A stretch of 24,464 nucleotides of DNA, taken from assembly GCA_017430675.1 (NCBI GenBank), contig JAFRMM010000208.1, forward strand, positions 1 to 24,464. Direction: 5' to 3'. Shown piece after piece: positions 7,710 through 15,302 of the stretch; within the stretch, counting starts at the first letter, position 1, and each line of letters starts with the position of its first letter. This DNA comes from Prevotella sp. (GTDB lineage Bacteria; Bacteroidota; Bacteroidia; Bacteroidales; Bacteroidaceae). The notes beneath the pieces are model-generated. The model worked only from the letters and a program-made list of their open reading frames with translations, ran no database searches and was not told the DNA's origin. Both the position numbers and the translations under genes were made by a program.

Positions 7710-8368
7710 TGAGTTCCCGCAGACTATCCCTGATCCTGTTCTGGCTTTGCACGACGCTGTGCGTGCAAGCCCAGAATCCTTCTGACGGCTTCTCTGTCCA
7801 TGAGATCCCTGACAGCATCTGGGCGAAGATGCAGGGCAGGACCTGGCATCCCAACCCCCATGTGCAGCGCAGCGACCTCCGCTACCTGAAGGTGCTCCAC
7901 TGGGACTATGACGAGAAGACCCATCGGGGGGAACTCGTGTGCAACAGGCTCATTGCCGACAAACTGCTGGCTATCTTCCGTGAACTCTATGCACAGCACT
8001 ACCCCATCCAGCGCATCCGCCTGGCTGACGAGTATGATGCCGATGACGAATGGCAGATGCGCGACAACAACACCAGTTGTTTCTGTTATCGGAATGTGCC
8101 CGACACGAAGAAACTGTCCTACCACGCCCGTGGCCTTGCCATCGACATCAACACGCTTTACAATCCATACGTCCGCTACCGTAAGGACGGCTCGATGATC
8201 GTACAGCCCTCCAACGGCAAGCCCTACGTTGACAGGAAGAAGGACTTTCGTTATAAGATCGTGGAGGGCGACCTCTGCCACCGTCTGTTCCTTAAACATG
8301 GCTTTACCTGGGGCGGTTCCTGGCGCACGATGAAGGACTACCAGCATTTCGAGTATCACCTGAAATAA
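7709..8368 (+). CDS. Exported M15-family peptidase (D-Ala-D-Ala carboxypeptidase-like)
   Basis: The 219-residue protein has a signal peptide (MSSRRLSLILFWLCTTLCVQA, cut near residue 22) and a zinc peptidase domain of the M15/VanY-like type. The expected metal ligands are visible: H139 and D146 in HARGLAID (139-146), and H213 in YQHFEY (211-216), where the nearby Glu215 is the usual catalytic neighbour. Such enzymes trim D-Ala from peptidoglycan stems or cut peptide cross-links; which one applies here cannot be told from sequence. The ATG overlaps the phosphatase stop by one base, implying translational coupling. It is the last gene before a strong terminator. Confidence 0.88.
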   Translation: MSSRRLSLILFWLCTTLCVQAQNPSDGFSVHEIPDSIWAKMQGRTWHPNPHVQRSDLRYLKVLHWDYDEKTHRGELVCNRLIADKLLAIFRELYAQHYPIQRIRLADEYDADDEWQMRDNNTSCFCYRNVPDTKKLSYHARGLAIDINTLYNPYVRYRKDGSMIVQPSNGKPYVDRKKDFRYKIVEGDLCHRLFLKHGFTWGGSWRTMKDYQHFEYHLK

Positions 8369-8374
8369 CAGCAA

Positions 8375-8412
8375 AACAACAAGGGCGTGCCGATTGGCAC
8401 GCCCTTGTTGTT
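8375..8412. terminator. Strong bidirectional hairpin terminator
   Basis: A perfect 17-bp inverted repeat (arms 8375-8391 and 8396-8412) surrounds the loop GATT. The core is GGGCGTGCC/GGCACGCCC and the outer parts are AACAACAA/TTGTTGTT, giving a U-containing tail on each strand. It fills the gap between the convergent M15 peptidase gene and ppiD-like gene and should stop transcription both ways. Confidence 0.92.
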
Positions 8413-8429
8413 AATCTCAGTATCGTCGT

Positions 8430-10565
8430 TTAGAAGAACAGGTAGCGGTTATCCACCACGTTGGCCTTCTGGTAGAGTTCCTGGATGAAACGGCTTGCTG
8501 CCTGGTAGGCCTGCTGCTGCAGACGCTGCTCAGTGGCTTTCTCGTCGTACTGCACACCCTCGCGGTCAGCCTTCTTCAGCACCTTGAACAGGTAGGCTCC
8601 GCCGTTACCTTTGACGAGGCTCTTGCTGAACTCACCCTGCTTGCTGGCAGCCACGGCTCCTGACAGAGCGGGCTCGCTGGCACCTGTAGCCTGTACGAAG
8701 ACGGGCGCGGAGAAGGTGATCTGCTTCACGGAGTCGATGCGGGCACCCTTGGCCTTGGCAGCGGCGATGTCGGCCACACCGGCAAGGTTAGCCTTGATCT
8801 GCTCGAACTTCTTGTCACGGATGACCTCACCCTTGACAATATCCTTCACGGACTCGAGTGAACGGTAGCCCACGGGATTGATCTTGGTCAGGGCTACCAC
8901 CAGCAGGTTGTCGTTGTTGCCGCACTCGTAGAGCGGACTCACATCACCGACCTTGGCATCAAAGATCCACTTCATGGCCTCGCGGGTGGCACGCAGGCCA
9001 ACCACGTTGTGCTCGGAGTTGAAGAGATCCTCGCGCTCCTGAACCTTGAAGCCGAACTTGGCGGCATTCTTCTCCAGATCCTCAATGGTCTTGTTCTCGC
9101 TGACATACTGGCTGAACTTGTTGTATGCCTCTGAATAGGTGGCCTTCGAGAAGTCGATGGTGTGCTTGATGACAGCCACGTCGTACTTCTCAACCATAGC
9201 CTTGCGGTTAGTCACCTGAATGATGATGTTGCCCTGGGAGAACTCCAGGTTCTTCAGTTCATTGGTGCCAAGGGTATTGATCGCGTTGAGGTAGTTCTTC
9301 GACTCCTCATCCATCGTCGTGCTGTTCTCATACATGGCAGAGGTGAGCCACTGCTTCTGGGCTGTCTGACCGTATTTCTGGGCCAGTGTCTCGAAGTCGG
9401 CACCAGCCTTGAGGGCATTGTAGATGCTGTCGGCTTTCTGACGTGTAGCCTCAAGGGTCTCACCACCTACCTGAATCTGACGATACTCGATACTGTCGGG
9501 CATCTGACTCTTGGAGATGAGTTTCACGACGTTGAGCGTGTTGTCAGACTTCGTCTCGAAAGGAGCGGTGGTCTGACCGACTGACATGGAGTCGATCTTG
9601 GCGGCGATGTCAGAGGGATAGGCGCGCTTGGTAGCAGCGATTCCCGTGTAGGGGAACTGCGACTGGGCCTTGCGGACCACCTCGGCGGGGTTGGCACCGC
9701 TCTGGAGTTTGTTGGAGGCATCCTGCATGGTCTGCATCAGGACGCCACGGTCGGCAGCAGATGCCAAGACCTGGAAATCGACATACTTGATATTGCGTGT
9801 CTCCACGGTCTGCTTGTACATCTCCTTCTGCTCGTCATACTTAGCCTTGAGATCCTTGTCCTCCACCTTCACGTCGTTGTCGTTGATGCTGGCATAAGGA
9901 ACGGAGGCCAGTTCGATATCGCTCTCCTGATTCTGACCCTCGAAGGCCATCTTGGCCGACACGGGGTTGGAGAGCAGACCGTTGGCAACCAGTGCCTGGT
10001 ACTTCTGTGCCAGTGTCTGCTGACGGAGTTGCTTCTCGATGAACTGCCAGTACTTGTAGATCTTCTGGTAGGACTCGGAGAGTTGCGGGTTGGTGACGTT
10101 CTTCTTATAGTCGTCGAGGAACTTGGTGAGCATGGTCACGTCGAAGCGTCCCGTCTGCTGATTCACAAACGGCGAGCGCGTCAGCATGGGGTTGGTACCC
10201 TCCTTCATCATGTTCTGCAGTTCCTCGTCGGTCACTGTCAGACCCACCTTCTTGCACTCGGCCTGGATGATCTGCTCATTGACATACGAGTTCCATACCT
10301 CGTCCTTGATACTGTTCATCTGCTCTTCCGTGAGGTTGTCGATGCCATTGGTCATCTTCAGCACATCCTGGTACTCATCCACGAGTGCCTGATACTCCTG
10401 CACGTTGATCTTGTTTCCTAACACCTCGCCGATCTGCTGACGCTGCTGGTTCTTGGTTGCTTCACAAGAACGGAATGCCTCCTCAGCAATAAAGGCGAAA
10501 AGGCCCAGACCGATGATGATCACCAGTGTGACGCCTCTTTTTCTGATTTTTCCTAATGCTGCCAT
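8430..10565 (-). CDS. ppiD: Periplasmic peptidylprolyl isomerase/chaperone, PpiD/SurA-like
   Basis: This 711-residue membrane-anchored folding factor probably assists outer-membrane and periplasmic proteins leaving the Sec channel. A basic N-terminus (KIRKRG) precedes one membrane helix (about 12-28), as in PpiD. A SurA_N-type chaperone domain follows (about 45-210), with NKINVQEYQALVDEY and an insert. A parvulin-like region spans about 354-450 (from MPDSIEYRQIQVGG through GADFETLAQKYGQ) but the classical parvulin active site is weakly conserved, so it may be chiefly a chaperone. Further PPIase-associated helical regions run to the C-terminus. A promoter lies in the 97-bp gap after the upstream CorC-like gene, so it can be expressed apart from that operon. 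It ends at the shared hairpin terminator. Confidence 0.88.
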   Translation of the reverse strand: MAALGKIRKRGVTLVIIIGLGLFAFIAEEAFRSCEATKNQQRQQIGEVLGNKINVQEYQALVDEYQDVLKMTNGIDNLTEEQMNSIKDEVWNSYVNEQIIQAECKKVGLTVTDEELQNMMKEGTNPMLTRSPFVNQQTGRFDVTMLTKFLDDYKKNVTNPQLSESYQKIYKYWQFIEKQLRQQTLAQKYQALVANGLLSNPVSAKMAFEGQNQESDIELASVPYASINDNDVKVEDKDLKAKYDEQKEMYKQTVETRNIKYVDFQVLASAADRGVLMQTMQDASNKLQSGANPAEVVRKAQSQFPYTGIAATKRAYPSDIAAKIDSMSVGQTTAPFETKSDNTLNVVKLISKSQMPDSIEYRQIQVGGETLEATRQKADSIYNALKAGADFETLAQKYGQTAQKQWLTSAMYENSTTMDEESKNYLNAINTLGTNELKNLEFSQGNIIIQVTNRKAMVEKYDVAVIKHTIDFSKATYSEAYNKFSQYVSENKTIEDLEKNAAKFGFKVQEREDLFNSEHNVVGLRATREAMKWIFDAKVGDVSPLYECGNNDNLLVVALTKINPVGYRSLESVKDIVKGEVIRDKKFEQIKANLAGVADIAAAKAKGARIDSVKQITFSAPVFVQATGASEPALSGAVAASKQGEFSKSLVKGNGGAYLFKVLKKADREGVQYDEKATEQRLQQQAYQAASRFIQELYQKANVVDNRYLFF

Positions 10566-10610
10566 TTTGTTTGTTATTATTATTTTTTACTTTATTTCCA
10601 TAAAACGCGT

Positions 10611-10643
10611 GCAAAATTACTAAAAAGGAATGAATTGAGCAAA
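10611..10643 (-). promoter_or_regulatory. Promoter of the ppiD-like gene
   Basis: On the minus strand TTTG (10643-10640), a 20-bp spacer and TAATTTTGC (10619-10611) match the Bacteroidota -33/-7 consensus. The expected leader is about 40 nt, long and A/U-rich (repeated TAATAATAA) before the ATG at 10565. Confidence 0.75.
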
Positions 10644-10662
10644 TTTCCGTGGAAAAAAACGC

Positions 10663-11949
10663 TCATTCAGTGACCTTAAGGCGTACAAGTTCTATTTTTG
10701 TCGCCGTATTCTTCAGTATTTTGAACTCGAACTCCCCTATTTTCACGATCTCGTTGAGTTTGGGGAACGACTGGTATTCATGCAGGATGAGACCGCCGAG
10801 TGTCATATATTCGTCACTCTCGGGAAGCGAGAGCCCGAACTCCTCGTTGATCTTCCCGATCTCCAGACGGGCAGAGAGCACATACTCATGGTCACCCGTC
10901 TGCTTGGCCACATGCCTGGAGTTGTCATGCTCATCCTCGATCTCGCCCGTGATCTCCTCCATGATGTCCTCCAGCGACACTAGACCGCTCGTGCCTCCGA
11001 ACTCATCGACGACAATGGCCAGGGAGCGCTTCTGCTGCATCAGCATCTGCATCAGTTTGGAAGCCAGCATGGTCTCTGGCACGAATGACATGGTCCTGAC
11101 AAGTTGGGTATGGATACTGGAGATGGTGGAGCCATCTACCGTCTTGGAATCGAGACGGAACATATCGGAGGAATGGATATATCCCATGACATGATCGATA
11201 TCCTCATGATAGACGATGATCTTGCTGTGACCGCTCTCGATGAAGGTCTGCTTGAGTTGCTCGATGGTGGCCGTATCCTCCACGGCATCGATCTCCGTAC
11301 GGGGCACCATACAGTCGCGCACCTTGGTCTCGGAGAAGTCAAGGGCGTTCTGGAAGATCTTCACCTCCTCACCGATCTCATCCTCATTGTCAGCATTGTC
11401 GATGCTGGTCTGCACGAGGTAGTCGAGATCGACCTTCGTAAACTCCTTGTCCTCGTCCTCCTTGTTCATGCGCACGCCGATGATCCGAAGCAGTCCCTTG
11501 GAGAGCAGGGTGGCAAAGCGGGAGACGGGATAGAGCACCACATAGCACAGGTAGGCCGGTATGGCGAAGAAGGTGAGCATCGTGTTGGGATTGTTCTTGA
11601 AGATGGTCTTCGGCAGGAACTCGCCCGTGAACAGGACCACCAGTGTTGACAGTAACGTGTCAGCCGTCACCCTCATGCCGTCGCTGAGCGGATAGAAGAG
11701 CGTGGCGTCGAAGATCTTGGCAAAGAGGATGCCATAGATGACGAGGGCGATATTGTTGCCCACGAGCATCGTCGAGACGAAGTTGTGCGGATGCTGATAG
11801 AAGACGGCGATGGCCTTCTGCGACAGACCGTCCTTCTCACGGTCCATCTCCGCCCGCAGCCTGTTGCTCGACACGAAGGCGATCTCCATGCCTGAGAAGA
11901 AGGCGGAGAAGAGCATCGTGACGAGTAAGCCTATGATGAGTGAAGTCAT
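10663..11949 (-). CDS. CNNM/CorC-family membrane protein with CBS pair (GldE/hemolysin-like)
   Basis: The 428-residue protein has an N-terminal CNNM (DUF21) membrane domain (about 1-160, with the FFSGMEIAFVSSNR motif at 17-30 and GEFLPKT at 109-115), a pair of CBS domains (about 205-335, including MVPRTEIDAVE and VVDEFGGTSGLVSLEDIMEEI), and a C-terminal CorC_HlyC domain (about 345-428). Family members are linked to Mg2+/divalent-cation transport; the Flavobacterium gliding protein GldE also belongs here, but nothing in the sequence shows a role in gliding. It lies 27 bp after lptC and before the ppiD-like gene. Confidence 0.92.
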   Translation of the reverse strand: MTSLIIGLLVTMLFSAFFSGMEIAFVSSNRLRAEMDREKDGLSQKAIAVFYQHPHNFVSTMLVGNNIALVIYGILFAKIFDATLFYPLSDGMRVTADTLLSTLVVLFTGEFLPKTIFKNNPNTMLTFFAIPAYLCYVVLYPVSRFATLLSKGLLRIIGVRMNKEDEDKEFTKVDLDYLVQTSIDNADNEDEIGEEVKIFQNALDFSETKVRDCMVPRTEIDAVEDTATIEQLKQTFIESGHSKIIVYHEDIDHVMGYIHSSDMFRLDSKTVDGSTISSIHTQLVRTMSFVPETMLASKLMQMLMQQKRSLAIVVDEFGGTSGLVSLEDIMEEITGEIEDEHDNSRHVAKQTGDHEYVLSARLEIGKINEEFGLSLPESDEYMTLGGLILHEYQSFPKLNEIVKIGEFEFKILKNTATKIELVRLKVTE

Positions 11950-11976
11950 TCCTTGAGTGGTTTATGTCATTAGAGT

Positions 11977-12672
11977 CTAAATCTTCCTATGCTTCTGCGT
12001 CTGCGGACGGAGGATCGGCGGCATCTGCTTCACGGTGTCCGCAGGATTCTTGGGCTTCTGCTCTTCCTCCTTCGACTCTCCCGTCATGTCCTCCCGTTCA
12101 AACGAGCCCTTGGAATTCGTGACGGTATAGTGGCGCATCTGCTCGTCGCTGAGGAAGTAAGTACCTTCCATGGAGCGCTCGGGAGTGGTCACCTTCGAAT
12201 AGACATTGGAGTAGAGTTCATGCTTCATCCCGTCCCAGAAGAGTTCCTCGCTCTGGTAGATCAGACCGTTGATATTACGGATGCGCACGCGTCCACGGAG
12301 ATGCCATAGTTTCTTCTGGTCGTAATACCACGCCGTGTCTGCCTGGATATAGGCCTGCACATGGAACTTCTCATCGAACTGCTCGAAGAATACGCCTTTC
12401 TCAAAGGTCCAGCGAGAGGGAACCCTAACCGTATTCACGTCCCACCGCTCCGTGACAATACGGTACTTGATGACACCAGAGTCACTGATCAGCGTATTAA
12501 CCCCATAGGAGGTCATCATCGACACGGAATCGCGGTCGTAGATGGGCGGAGCGGTATGCTCCTGCACCTCGGAGCAGGAAGTGAGAAGCGAGCAATGAAA
12601 AGCGAAAAGCAGTAGCAGAGACATCCGCCACCACATTCCTTTTCCATCAGTCCTGAACTTTTCGCTCATCAC
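11977..12672 (-). CDS. lptC: LPS export component LptC, lipoprotein form
   Basis: This 231-residue protein matches the LptC-type periplasmic bridge component that passes lipopolysaccharide from the LptBFG transporter to LptA. A hydrophobic segment (about 18-32) ends in the lipobox LTSC (30-33), so it should be a lipoprotein anchored by Cys33 instead of by a membrane helix. The body is beta-rich, with alternating patterns such as WTFEKGVFFEQFDEKFHVQA and LWHLRGRVRIRN typical of the LptA/LptC jelly-roll. The C-terminus (about 195-231) is charged and Pro/Lys-rich. The start is uncertain: Met1, Met13 or Met17 could all begin the signal sequence. It starts 9 bp after the barrel-protein gene stop. 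Confidence 0.88.
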   Translation of the reverse strand: MMSEKFRTDGKGMWWRMSLLLLFAFHCSLLTSCSEVQEHTAPPIYDRDSVSMMTSYGVNTLISDSGVIKYRIVTERWDVNTVRVPSRWTFEKGVFFEQFDEKFHVQAYIQADTAWYYDQKKLWHLRGRVRIRNINGLIYQSEELFWDGMKHELYSNVYSKVTTPERSMEGTYFLSDEQMRHYTVTNSKGSFEREDMTGESKEEEQKPKNPADTVKQMPPILRPQTQKHRKI

Positions 12673-12681
12673 CCTTCACTC

Positions 12682-13959
12682 CTATTCGATCTTCCACTTG
12701 GCAAACCAGCGTTCATTGAACGTCAGACCTATATTGAAGAGAAACGTATTCTCCGTGATGAGGTTGTCTGCTGAGCGGCGCTGCCACTGGGCACTGATAT
12801 TCAAGATGGAACGGTTGTTGTAGAAATTGGCAATGGGAATACCCAAGCCGATACTGAGGTGGATGTCCTTGGGACCGTCCTTCCCGTTAATATAATAATA
12901 AGGTGTGCTGTAGCCGCCGCCGATACGATAGCGCAAATGGTGATACAACTTATTGCCCATGGGATTCGGCACCCATTCAAGTCCGGCATTCAACTTATAA
13001 CTGTCCTTCAGCAGTCCTTCCTTCATGACATAGTTGTTGGCCTCATTCACCGTCGGATATGCCAAAGAGCCCCATTTCTGCGACAGGAAATCAGCCCCCA
13101 CACGCAAAGAGGATCCATGACGGTAGGCAAGGCCCACACCCCAACTTGTCGGGAGATCCAACCCATTGCTGATGACATACGAGGTGGTGTCAGACTTTCC
13201 AATAGACGTATTCTTGCTGACAACCAGACAGGTGGGATCAGCCTTCAGGCTATGTCCCGGGGTATATGTGGCACCCACCGTGATGAAGTCCGTCTTACTG
13301 ATGGGCTGGTCATACTGCAGACCCACGTCGAGTTTCCAACTGTTGATGGAAGCGGTGTACTGTCTGCTCAGCACATTGATGGAGGTGTTCGTACTGGTGA
13401 CGCTCCGTTCGTATTCCCCCCAGAGGTAGGAGAAGTTAAAACCAAGCGACAAGGGTTTGAGGATCCTCCATCCTGCACCTATGAAGAGTTGGTGCAGTCC
13501 GCCTTTACCTTCGTACTTGACAGGCACCGTGGTATCCACCTCCGTCAGTTTGGTAGATGAGGAATAACTGTAGCCGATGTTGGAGAAAGGCATGATGCCC
13601 ACGGACACACCCACGTTCCTAAATACTCTGAAGAGACCCGTCACATAGTCGAAACCACCGCCCTTGGCATTCATCGTCGTACCATTCTCATTATAATGCG
13701 TGATCTGTCCGGATAGTCCGGCATCGAAGATCATTGTCAGCGAATCAACGGAGGAATAAGATGCAGGATTGAGGGGATTGACCTCGTTTCCCTTGCGCAG
13801 AGCCAGTCCTACGCCACCCATACCTTTATTGAAACCCACACTTTGATCAGCGAGATCACCAAGACCATACTGACTATAGGGAGAGTTGGTACCACTCTGC
13901 GCATAAGCACCCATTGTCGTCATGACAGAGAAGAGCAGACAACTTAGAAATCTATTCAT
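12682..13959 (-). CDS. Outer-membrane beta-barrel protein, unassigned (FadL/PorV-like appearance)
   Basis: The protein has a signal peptide (MNRFLSCLLFSVMTTMGAYA-QSG) followed by NSPYSQYGLGDL and a long series of amphipathic beta strands ending in an aromatic/charged C-terminal strand (FNERWFAKWKIE), the shape of an outer-membrane barrel of about 425 residues. The N-terminal MGGVGLALRKGNEVNPLNPASYSSVDS region recalls FadL/PorV-type barrels, but I cannot name the cargo. I start it at the ATG at 13959 because that gives a clean signal peptide about 35 nt after the expected transcription start; an in-frame ATG at 13989 is only a few bases after it. It heads an envelope operon with lptC and the CorC-like gene. 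Confidence 0.82.
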   Translation of the reverse strand: MNRFLSCLLFSVMTTMGAYAQSGTNSPYSQYGLGDLADQSVGFNKGMGGVGLALRKGNEVNPLNPASYSSVDSLTMIFDAGLSGQITHYNENGTTMNAKGGGFDYVTGLFRVFRNVGVSVGIMPFSNIGYSYSSSTKLTEVDTTVPVKYEGKGGLHQLFIGAGWRILKPLSLGFNFSYLWGEYERSVTSTNTSINVLSRQYTASINSWKLDVGLQYDQPISKTDFITVGATYTPGHSLKADPTCLVVSKNTSIGKSDTTSYVISNGLDLPTSWGVGLAYRHGSSLRVGADFLSQKWGSLAYPTVNEANNYVMKEGLLKDSYKLNAGLEWVPNPMGNKLYHHLRYRIGGGYSTPYYYINGKDGPKDIHLSIGLGIPIANFYNNRSILNISAQWQRRSADNLITENTFLFNIGLTFNERWFAKWKIE

Positions 13960-13997
13960 GTTTCGACTACTGTTTCTATAGGAATTCATTTCAGCGT

Positions 13998-14006
13998 GCA
14001 AAATTA
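13998..14006 (-). promoter_or_regulatory. -7 element of the barrel protein-lptC-corC operon
   Basis: TAATTTTGC on the minus strand (14006-13998) matches TAnnTTTGC. No convincing TTTG is seen 19-20 bp upstream, so only the -7 box is claimed. Confidence 0.6.
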
Positions 14007-14051
14007 TCAAAAAAAAACCGAAGTATTCGCTTTTTACTCAAAAATATAAGT

Positions 14052-14060
14052 TATTTTTGC
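14052..14060 (+). promoter_or_regulatory. -7 element immediately upstream of the lnb-like gene
   Basis: TATTTTTGC matches TAnnTTTGC and ends 3 bp before the GTG start at 14064. CTTT at 14030-14033 is a weak -33 candidate. Transcription would begin on or within a few bases of the start codon, so the message looks leaderless or nearly so. Confidence 0.6.
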
Positions 14061-14063
14061 ATC

Positions 14064-15302
14064 GTGAAACAAATAAAAAAGAATATTAAGAGGTTTGCAA
14101 CTGCTGTTATTTTACTGGTAACCAGCAGTATAAGTCCAGCGTTCTCACAAAACGACGCGATACCCGTATATAGCATTGCCGACTCTACTGGGCTTCATTT
14201 CGATCCCATGGACTCTGTGGAGGTGAGCCTCATCACCTGTTCTCCCCACGAAGAAATATACAGCCTGTATGGTCATTCGGCTATCAGATGGCACAATCTG
14301 TGTAAACAGTGTCCTGGAGCCGGTTCGGAAGACTGGGTATTTAATTGGGGCATGTTCAGTTTCGGTAAGCCTTATTTTGTCCTGAGATTCGTATTCGGCC
14401 TGACCGACTATGAACTGGCAGCAGTTCCGTTTGGTCATTTCTGGCCCTACTATCAGCAATGGGGAAGCAGTGTCATGGAACAGGTGCTCAACCTGACCAA
14501 TGACGAGAAACGCGCGCTGAAAAATGCACTCGCAGAGAATCTGGAACCAGCAAACAAGGTCTATCGCTATAATTACTTCTACGATAACTGTTCCACCCGT
14601 CCCAGGGATATCATAGAGAAGTGTATCAACGGAAACGTGGAATACGCCCAGCGTGAAGACTATACACCGTCTTACAGGGACATGGTTCACGAGTGTGCCA
14701 GGAATCATCCCTGGGCTGCATTCGGGAATGACATGCTATTGGGCGTCAGGGCGGATCTGGAGACAAATCTACGCGAACAGGAGTTCCTGCCAGAGAACTT
14801 AATGTACGATTTTGACAGGGCACAAATCTATGCCAATGGCGAATACCGTCCAATCGTCAAAGAACGCAGGATACTGGTGCCACCAGGGGTACAGGTGATC
14901 GAAAAGGATTTCCCGCTAACGCCGATGGAATGCGCAATATTGCTGCTGTTGATCTCACTGATCTTCATCGGATGGGAATGGAAGCGCATGAAAACCTTTA
15001 AGTACTGGGACGCATTACTTATGCTCTTGCAGGGACTGGCGGGCTGTGTACTGTTCGTCATGCTCTTCTCCCAACATCCGACCACCAGTACGAACCTGCA
15101 GATCCTGCTACTGAACCCGATACCGCTCTTCTTCATCCCTGCCGTCCTGAGAAGGCGGGCAGTCCGCTGGTGGAAAGTGCTCCTTATCATGACAGTGCTC
15201 TTCCTGCTGGGAGGTATTTTCCAGCATTATGCAGAAGGGATGATGATTGTGGCACTATGTTTGCTGTTAAGAGTACTGATTAACTTGAAATACAAGGCGT
15301 GA
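14064..15302 (+). CDS. lnb: Lnb-like lipoprotein N-acyltransferase (DUF4105 domain plus membrane domain)
   Basis: Lnb is the Bacteroides enzyme that adds the N-terminal acyl chain to lipoproteins in place of the missing Lnt; its periplasmic part is the domain formerly called DUF4105. This 412-residue protein has a signal sequence (about 8-28, cut near AFS-QND), a periplasmic domain (about 50-260) with LYGHSAIRW (69-76, H71) and YFYDNCSTRPRD (171-182, C176), and about five C-terminal membrane segments (roughly 289-305, 318-337, 350-362, 371-387, 392-408). H71 and C176 are the obvious catalytic pair candidates, by analogy with NlpC/P60-like Cys-His enzymes. The GTG at 14064 is chosen because no in-frame Met lies before the signal sequence ends. 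The Lnb assignment rests on remembered family architecture. Confidence 0.8.
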   Translation: MKQIKKNIKRFATAVILLVTSSISPAFSQNDAIPVYSIADSTGLHFDPMDSVEVSLITCSPHEEIYSLYGHSAIRWHNLCKQCPGAGSEDWVFNWGMFSFGKPYFVLRFVFGLTDYELAAVPFGHFWPYYQQWGSSVMEQVLNLTNDEKRALKNALAENLEPANKVYRYNYFYDNCSTRPRDIIEKCINGNVEYAQREDYTPSYRDMVHECARNHPWAAFGNDMLLGVRADLETNLREQEFLPENLMYDFDRAQIYANGEYRPIVKERRILVPPGVQVIEKDFPLTPMECAILLLLISLIFIGWEWKRMKTFKYWDALLMLLQGLAGCVLFVMLFSQHPTTSTNLQILLLNPIPLFFIPAVLRRRAVRWWKVLLIMTVLFLLGGIFQHYAEGMMIVALCLLLRVLINLKYKA

